Source: an uncultured Sporosarcina sp. (GTDB lineage: Bacteria; Bacillota; Bacilli; Bacillales_A; Planococcaceae). Taken from it: 64,000 nucleotides of DNA. Below the pieces are notes generated by a model. It did no database searches. It was not told where the DNA came from and saw only the letters and a list, made by a program, of their open reading frames with translations. A program made the position numbers and the translations under genes. Where the stretch lies: the NCBI GenBank assembly GCA_947644645.1, contig CANSAF010000004.1, forward strand, positions 34,876 through 98,875. The letters run 5' to 3'. This document shows, one piece after another, positions 58,760-64,000 of the stretch; the stretch's first letter is position 1, and each line of letters begins with the position of its first letter.

Positions 58760-59060
58760 TCAACATACCCCCACTGAGATAAAGTTTTTCAGTGGGGGCT
58801 TCGAGTTTATTACACAGGTCTTCCTTACCCACTTTGACGTTCTGTGTAACAAGCATTTTTAAAAATGCTCCCCAAAATACTGTTTTTGGTTGGGTATGGC
58901 GATGATTTACCGCCTTCCCACTTGCACCACCCTTTCGAAAAGAGCAGTTCTTTCTTACGAGAGAAGCCACCACTCAGCATTGCTGGCGTGTGCTACAAGC
59001 CCTGACGAATGTCCGGTACACAAGGATGGTTGACGCACCCACTAAACCGTGCCTAAGCAG
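58760..59060 (-). ncRNA. Putative omega (reRNA) guide RNA of TnpB
   Basis: About 290 bases after the tnpB stop contain no ORF but several inverted repeats, ending with the GCCCCCACTGA/TCAGTGGGGG hairpin. In this IS family the RNA made from the tnpB 3' end and beyond binds TnpB, and the bases past the element's end act as guide. The 5' limit is uncertain and may lie within tnpB. Confidence 0.65.
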
Positions 59061-60396
59061 CGGTTTTACGTTTTTGAACTTCTAATACATATGGATTTTT
59101 GATGTTTAGATGCCCTTTAAAATCCACGACATTAGACTTTCTTAGAATATTTAACGCACCATTGATATCTGCGTGAATACATTTCCCTGACAGACTTTGG
59201 TATTGTCCACGGTTGAGTCGTTTTCCGCTAAATGTATAGTTCATTTTGTCATCAGAACACCAAACTGGCAATTCGTCTCCATCTAAAAAACTCGCTTTGG
59301 ATGTATAGCTTTCCTCTTGCTTCACAAAACGGATGCCTTCTTTTAAACACTTGTTTTCGATGGCACTTATTAACCTGTTAAAGGGGATTTGAACAAAGTT
59401 TTGGTTATTCTTTTTGCCCAGATTACTTTTTTGTTTCCAACCCGCATTATAACCGACCACAATCGTGTCAATGTTTAACTCTTTGACTTTCTTAAACAAC
59501 GCGCCGATTGTTTGGGAAATATATCCGTTGATTTGGGCGTTGCGTTTCTCCCATAACGTAGCGAGCCGATTTGTGACAACACGTTTCGAAATGCCATTTT
59601 TAACATTCTGCCGCTGAAGCTCACTAATCGCTTGATTGAAATATCGATTCATGGATTTTAGTTTCTTGCCATCGATTAAAAAGGTATCGCCAGCATTCGT
59701 TACACAACTGGTGAATCGATCTACACCTAAATCGCAACTTAGCACGTTTTTCGTTGTCGTGGATTGCTTTTTCATTTGAGCTACTTGTACTTCGTATGTG
59801 TAATGTACCTCAAAGAACCGACCATTTTGCTTCGGTACGATTTCAATGTAAGAGATTTTTTTGTGTAATAAGTTTTTAGGCATTCGAATTTTAATGGAAC
59901 CAAAACGTTTTCGAAATACCCTATTCATCGGGATTGTCCAATATCCATCTTTATCTACTTTCGGAACCTGATAGATTTCGACCTTTCGCCTCCCTGTCGG
60001 TTTTGAATAATCAGGAAACTTTGGTCGCCCTGTAAATTTGCCAGGCTCTTTTTTCCACGCGGCTAATGACTTGAAAAAGCTATTGATCTCATTTAATAAC
60101 GTTATACGAATAGCTTGCGCAGAGTTCGACTGAACGCCAAAATAGTTGACGTCTTGTTTCATCGCCGCATCAATTTCTTTAGTTGTGGCCATCCGATTTT
60201 CGTTTAGGTAGCACTGTTTAATCGTATATAACCCAACATTTCTCAAAGCCTTGGCGCTATGCGTCATTCGCTGAAGCAGACGAAACTCCTTCGCGGTTAG
60301 CCCGGAACCTCCGATGTTTTGTTTTTGTGTAAAACGTTGAATGTTGTTTGTTTTCTTTTTTCTGCGTAACACCTTCGCGGCTTTTTTCCTTGACAT
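59053..60396 (-). CDS. tnpB: TnpB RNA-guided nuclease with rearranged RuvC site
   Basis: The 447-residue protein has an N-terminal basic region, an OB-like part and a RuvC domain with SCDLGVD (Asp222) and HADINGALNIL (Asp410). The Glu expected in the RuvC-II strand is absent: the segment reads IVVGYNAGWKQ. A Glu pair in QEESYTSKAS (361-362) could substitute, as in described TnpB variants with a relocated Glu. The usual four-Cys zinc finger is also missing; only CSDD and GKCIH cysteines remain. AAAGGGAGG precedes the ATG. It is full length with no frameshift, so it may be active. Confidence 0.9.
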   Translation of the reverse strand: MSRKKAAKVLRRKKKTNNIQRFTQKQNIGGSGLTAKEFRLLQRMTHSAKALRNVGLYTIKQCYLNENRMATTKEIDAAMKQDVNYFGVQSNSAQAIRITLLNEINSFFKSLAAWKKEPGKFTGRPKFPDYSKPTGRRKVEIYQVPKVDKDGYWTIPMNRVFRKRFGSIKIRMPKNLLHKKISYIEIVPKQNGRFFEVHYTYEVQVAQMKKQSTTTKNVLSCDLGVDRFTSCVTNAGDTFLIDGKKLKSMNRYFNQAISELQRQNVKNGISKRVVTNRLATLWEKRNAQINGYISQTIGALFKKVKELNIDTIVVGYNAGWKQKSNLGKKNNQNFVQIPFNRLISAIENKCLKEGIRFVKQEESYTSKASFLDGDELPVWCSDDKMNYTFSGKRLNRGQYQSLSGKCIHADINGALNILRKSNVVDFKGHLNIKNPYVLEVQKRKTAA

Positions 60397-60671
60397 AGCT
60401 GTTCACCTCCCTTTGCTTTTCGGGATGATTCTACTTCCCAAAAGTTCATTTCAGATTGCATAATCTGTGATTAATTATACCATTACTGGGCGAATGCGAA
60501 CGAACCTTCTGCTTATCTACTGACGACAATTCATCCCCACCTGAATAGTTGGGCTTTGCCCGTAACACTAATCAGATGAGGTCTTCTTGTCGAGGGTGAT
60601 AAAACTAAAAAATCCCTATATTCACACTACTTCAACTACCCAAAAATAGATGTATTCAATCCATGTAAAAC

Positions 60672-60714
60672 GAAAAACTATGCGAGAAAAACCTAAAATT
60701 CCCCTCGCATAGTT
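60672..60714 (-). terminator. Terminator of glpD
   Basis: AACTATGCGAG pairs with CTCGCATAGTT on the minus strand, followed by TTTCG. The stretch 60600-60671 shows nothing else. Confidence 0.85.
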
Positions 60715-60721
60715 CAATTTA

Positions 60722-62380
60722 TTATTCTACAACTGGTGTCGTTGTCTCTTTAATTTTTTCATCAAGTTCAGCCGTAAATTTCTCTTTTTGTGCTTCAGCC
60801 CAATTAAATTTCTGCGCCATATACTCAACAACTTCTTGCTTCCATTCTTTTACTGTCGCAATATCGAAAAGAAGTGCGCCTGTACGACGGTTAAAGAAAT
60901 CAACCGGTGTTGCTGTCATTTCGTATTTTAACGCGTAAATTAATTTTGCAAAAAGAACAAGTGGTAATTTTGATTGTTCAGCTTCTGTTTTATGCTCTTC
61001 CACTAAATCAAACACAGTCGGAACGTTTGAACCATATAAATAAGCTAAGTGTTTAGCATCTTCTTGTGTTAAACCTACTTCAGTTCCACGTGCGATTTGG
61101 CTATTGACGAAGTTATCCAATTTCACAGATCCACCAACATCTCCACCTGAAATTGGTAAATGCTTCGTTTTACAAGCTGCATAACGAATTTTATCTTCTG
61201 CTAAAAATTGTTTGGCAACTAAATCGATTACTGTTTCTGCCATTTTACGGTAACCTGTTAATTTACCACCCGCAATTGTAATTAAGCCTGATTCAGATGT
61301 CCAAATTTCGTCTTTTCTTGAAATCTCAGAAGGATCTTTTCCCTCTTCAAGAATTAACGGACGAATTCCAGCCCAGCTCGACTCAACATCTGCTTCCGTT
61401 ACATCCACTTCTGGGAACATATAGTGAATCGCCTCTAAAATATACGTGCGATCTTCTTCCGTCATACGTGGGTTGACAGGATCATTTTCATAAAATGTAT
61501 CTGTCGTTCCAACATACGCTTTTCCATCACGTGGAATCGCAAACACCATACGACCATCTGGCGTGTCAAAATAAACCGCTTGTTTTAATGGGAAGCGTGA
61601 TTGGTCAATAACGATATGAACACCTTTTGATAACTTTAACATTTTTCCTTTGTTCGAGTTATCCATTTCACGTAAATCGCCCACCCAAGGACCTGTTGCG
61701 TTAATGACTTTTTTCGCATGGATTTCATATTGCTTACCTGTTAATAAATCTTCAATCACTGCGCCTGTTACAACACTATTCGTATACACTAACTCTACAA
61801 CTTTTGAGTAGTTTAATGCAGTTGCACCTTTTTCAACAGCTTTCTTCATAACTTCCATCGTTAAACGTGCATCGTCTGTACGATATTCAACATAATATCC
61901 GCCACCTCTTAAATCTTGCTGCTTTAATAGAGGCTCCTTGTTCAATGTTTGTTCATTGCTAAGCATAATTCTACTTTCAGAACGTTTAACACCTGCTAAG
62001 AAATCATAAACTTTTAAGCCGATTGATGTACTAAACTTCCCAAATGTACCTCCTTTATGTAAAGGCAATAACATCCACTCTGGTGTTGTCACATGCGGTC
62101 CGTTTTCATAAACGATTTCACGTTCTTTTCCTACTTCCGCAACCATTTTCACTTCAAATTGTTTTAAATAACGTAATCCACCGTGAACAAGCTTCGTTGA
62201 GCGACTTGAAGTCCCTGCTGCAAAGTCTTGCATTTCCACTAAAGCTGTATCCATACCACGCATTGTTGCATCTAGCGCAATCCCTGCCCCCGTAATTCCC
62301 CCACCGATTACTAATACATCGTAAGTTTTACTTTGTAACTTACCTACTACTTGATTTCGCTCTAAATTTGAAAACTTCAT
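60722..62380 (-). CDS. glpD: Aerobic glycerol-3-phosphate dehydrogenase
   Basis: The 552-residue flavoprotein has VLVIGGGITGAGIALDA at the N-terminus (FAD), GTSSRSTKLVHGGLRYL, AIPRDGKAYVGTTDT and GGKLTGYRKMAE, all GlpD hallmarks, and the usual C-terminal DAO_C domain. It oxidises glycerol-3-P to dihydroxyacetone phosphate at the membrane and gives electrons to menaquinone. AAGGAGG precedes the ATG. A terminator in its leader suggests antitermination control. No glpF/glpK/glpP is in the window. Confidence 0.97.
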   Translation of the reverse strand: MKFSNLERNQVVGKLQSKTYDVLVIGGGITGAGIALDATMRGMDTALVEMQDFAAGTSSRSTKLVHGGLRYLKQFEVKMVAEVGKEREIVYENGPHVTTPEWMLLPLHKGGTFGKFSTSIGLKVYDFLAGVKRSESRIMLSNEQTLNKEPLLKQQDLRGGGYYVEYRTDDARLTMEVMKKAVEKGATALNYSKVVELVYTNSVVTGAVIEDLLTGKQYEIHAKKVINATGPWVGDLREMDNSNKGKMLKLSKGVHIVIDQSRFPLKQAVYFDTPDGRMVFAIPRDGKAYVGTTDTFYENDPVNPRMTEEDRTYILEAIHYMFPEVDVTEADVESSWAGIRPLILEEGKDPSEISRKDEIWTSESGLITIAGGKLTGYRKMAETVIDLVAKQFLAEDKIRYAACKTKHLPISGGDVGGSVKLDNFVNSQIARGTEVGLTQEDAKHLAYLYGSNVPTVFDLVEEHKTEAEQSKLPLVLFAKLIYALKYEMTATPVDFFNRRTGALLFDIATVKEWKQEVVEYMAQKFNWAEAQKEKFTAELDEKIKETTTPVVE

Positions 62381-62464
62381 TGCTGTTTCCTCCTTATTAT
62401 CAATCGCCTAATTGCGTATCTATCATTACAGTACTTATAAAAATAATTTTTCTTGTCATTCCAA

Positions 62465-62518
62465 TGAAAAAGACCACAAAGAAGCACTATCTATTTACGA
62501 TAATGTCTTTGCGGTCTC
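62465..62518 (-). promoter_or_regulatory. glpD leader terminator, probable GlpP antitermination target
   Basis: In the roughly 165-base leader, AGACCGCAAAGA pairs with TCTTTGTGGTCT and is followed by TTTTTC on the minus strand. In B. subtilis the glpD leader has such a terminator, bypassed when GlpP binds with glycerol-3-P; the same control is inferred here. Confidence 0.75.
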
Positions 62519-62555
62519 CTGAATTCTCCCACCAGAATGTATTAACTTAATTCTT

Positions 62556-62584
62556 ATAGTAGCATAGACCAAGTCTGCTGTCTA
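62556..62584 (-). promoter_or_regulatory. Predicted promoter of glpD
   Basis: TAGACA (62584-62579) and TACTAT (62561-62556) on the minus strand are 17 bases apart, upstream of the leader terminator. From 62585 to 62881 I see no gene or clear structure besides the ribosome binding site of the next gene. Confidence 0.6.
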
Positions 62585-62881
62585 ACGAATTGAATCGCTA
62601 ATGATGGTTAATTTCTTGGCTATGAACATTCCTAGTGAAGAGGATTCATTTTTACCAATGACATTATCTAAATTCAGCAAAAAAACGAATAGTAAGCACT
62701 AGTTTTCAGACGTTAAATATGGAATTTACCCTCTTTAATCATTTATTCTGCAATATTATTTCATAGAAAACATGTTTTCCACCAATATCCATATCATTCC
62801 AATCAAACTAGAAATTGACAACTTTCAGAACTTTGATTATAATAATTCGCATTACCCTTTTTGAAATGGAGATTGATAATC

Positions 62882-63919
62882 GTGAAGGATTTTTTCAGTA
62901 AACTATTAACGGGCATGAGTATTGGAATCGTTGTTGCCTTAATTCCAAACGCATTGCTCGGGGAAATTTTAAAACTTATTATTCCACATTTCCCACCATT
63001 GCAACATTTATTTGATATTACGTTTTTCGTGATGAGTTTACTGCCTGTCCTCATTGGCGTCATGGTTGGCGTAACATTTAAACTATCTCCCATTCAAACT
63101 GCTAGTGTCGGCATCGCAGCGATGGTAGGAAGTGGTGCTGTCCAAAAAACGGCCGACGGTTTATTCGTTCTTGATGGTATAGGAATCGTTATCAATACAG
63201 GAATTACAGCTGGATTAGCCGTTTTGTTTTTCCAATTAATTGGCGATCGCCTAAAAGCATATTCTATTTTATTATTACCTACTTTAGGAATTTTAGTCCC
63301 TGGTATGATTGGTTATATGATTCTACCTCTTATCAAAAATTCAACTGGCATTATTGGTACAGTCATTTCATATGTCACGACATTACAGCCAATTTTAATG
63401 GGTGCAATCATTGCAGTGATTTTCTGTTTAATTATTTTATCGCCGGTTTCTACAGTAGGCGTTGCGACAGTGATTATGTTGTCTGGCATCGGATCTGGTG
63501 CTGCGAACCTCGGTGTTGTTGCAGCAGGCGTTGGCTTTGCGATTGCAAGTTACAAAGCCAATAATTTAGGTACTGCACTCGCTCATGTATTAGGTTCCCC
63601 AAAAATCCAAATGAAAAACTTTTTCTTAAAACCAACAATTGCCATTCCAATGGTAGCGACTTCCGCAATTCTTGGTGCACTTGCTGGAGTTCTTAATATT
63701 CAAGGGACGCCGTATAGCGCAGGCTTTGGTTTATCCGGCTTAGTTGGTCCTTTAAATTACATAACATTTGCTGAAGGTGGTTGGACTTTAGGCAATATCG
63801 GCATTATGCTCAGCACATTCTTTATTTTGCCAACCATTTTAAACTTAGTTTTCATCTATATTTTCTCAAAACGCTTAAAGCTCATTAAGGCTGCGGATTA
63901 TAAATTAGATTTCGAATAA
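62882..63919 (+). CDS. PTS EIIC-like membrane protein (PTS_EIIC_2 family)
   Basis: The 345-residue protein is strongly hydrophobic, with about ten membrane segments and glycine-rich loops (SVGIAAMVGSGAVQ, GVATVIMLSGIGSGAANLG) resembling PTS_EIIC_2 proteins. No IIA or IIB domain is attached and none is adjacent, so a genuine PTS role is unsure. The start is a GTG at 62882 after GGAGATTG. The gene is complete; a hairpin follows at the window edge. Confidence 0.85.
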   Translation: MKDFFSKLLTGMSIGIVVALIPNALLGEILKLIIPHFPPLQHLFDITFFVMSLLPVLIGVMVGVTFKLSPIQTASVGIAAMVGSGAVQKTADGLFVLDGIGIVINTGITAGLAVLFFQLIGDRLKAYSILLLPTLGILVPGMIGYMILPLIKNSTGIIGTVISYVTTLQPILMGAIIAVIFCLIILSPVSTVGVATVIMLSGIGSGAANLGVVAAGVGFAIASYKANNLGTALAHVLGSPKIQMKNFFLKPTIAIPMVATSAILGALAGVLNIQGTPYSAGFGLSGLVGPLNYITFAEGGWTLGNIGIMLSTFFILPTILNLVFIYIFSKRLKLIKAADYKLDFE

Positions 63920-63957
63920 TAAAAGGAAGCCATCTAGTTGAAATTTTTAAAATGGTA

Positions 63958-64000
63958 CCTGTGGATAGGACACTTAAAAAAAGAGTGTGCTATTCACAGG
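63958..64000 (+). terminator. Hairpin at the window edge, probable terminator of the EIIC-like gene
   Basis: CCTGTGGATAGGACACT pairs with GTGTGCTATTCACAGG; any T-run would lie beyond the edge. Confidence 0.6.

Larger units (their letters stand above)
58735..60600 (-). mobile_element. TnpB-only IS200/IS605 (IS1341-type) element
   Basis: The element comprises tnpB, a non-coding 3' region and hairpin-bearing ends, with no TnpA transposase. The 3' end carries a GCCCCCACTGA/TCAGTGGGGGT stem (58768-58798) followed by TATGTTGACT; a second inverted repeat ACTGAA/TTCAGT lies at 58735-58760. At the 5' end an imperfect hairpin (60541-60575, with GGGC/GCCC core) precedes tnpB. Subterminal hairpins are typical of the family. 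Exact ends are not determined; the limits given are approximate. Confidence 0.8.

Noticed and set aside
58725-58973. 82-codon minus-strand frame downstream of tnpB
   Set aside because: It overlaps the structured omega-RNA region and end hairpin; no ribosome binding site or domain, so non-coding is the better reading.

Overview
The window looks like a chromosomal segment of a low-GC Gram-positive of the order Bacillales. A Planococcaceae-type bacterium (Lysinibacillus, Sporosarcina or Kurthia relatives) is my best guess. The grounds are strong AGGAGG-type ribosome binding sites, CcpA-type cre boxes, YesM/YesN and YesL proteins, ABC sugar importers without their own ATPase, a glpD leader terminator of the GlpP-controlled kind, and many rho-independent terminators. 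The genus call is inference; no rRNA or tRNA gene is present.

Positions 1-49,200 are almost entirely carbohydrate catabolism and read as a glycan-foraging island. (1) 656-10,255: a YesN/YesM two-component system, an ABC importer and a LacZ beta-galactosidase. (2) 10,488-20,531: a complete sialic-acid locus with a secreted sialidase of the NanB/NanC type, an ABC importer, a YjhC/NanOx-type oxidoreductase, an RpiR regulator, NanE and NanA. The combination points to 2,7-anhydro-Neu5Ac as the transported product. (3) 20,746-31,867: two sister ROK kinases, a DUF624 protein, an ABC importer, a LacI regulator and an oxidoreductase/ThuA/TIM-barrel set that resembles 3-keto-glycoside pathways. (4) 32,185-42,568: an ABC importer, intracellular GH35 beta-galactosidase, ROK kinase, AgaS, a tagatose-bisphosphate aldolase and a Gfo/Idh protein. 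This suggests uptake of a Gal-beta-1,3-HexNAc disaccharide and breakdown through galactosamine 6-phosphate. (5) 46,210-49,043: LacC, NagA and a GntR regulator, which supply the steps missing from (4). Matching operator half-sites in front of agaS and gntR suggest that these two separated blocks form one regulon.

Between these, 42,848-46,027 holds a divergent FAD/[2Fe-2S] amine dehydrogenase set. From 49,178 on the content is general: phosphoglucomutase, DUF421, an orphan NUMOD3/HTH protein, an aldo/keto reductase, an MHYT-GGDEF-EAL protein, a cyclic-2,3-diphosphoglycerate-synthetase-like GTPase, a NupC transporter, a TnpB-only IS element with its putative omega RNA, GlpD and a PTS EIIC-like membrane protein.

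Taken together, extracellular desialylation would yield anhydro-sialic acid, which is imported, reduced back to Neu5Ac and split to ManNAc and pyruvate. The exposed galactosyl-HexNAc unit would be imported, cut inside the cell, and its GalNAc taken through GalNAc-6-P, GalN-6-P, tagatose-6-P and tagatose-1,6-bisphosphate. None of the four importers has an ATPase gene here, so a shared MsmX-type ATPase elsewhere is expected. Non-coding oddities are two 21-bp-periodic intergenic repeat tracts, a two-copy structured dispersed repeat, a tandem 40-bp repeat upstream of the first importer, and a recurring family of related terminators.
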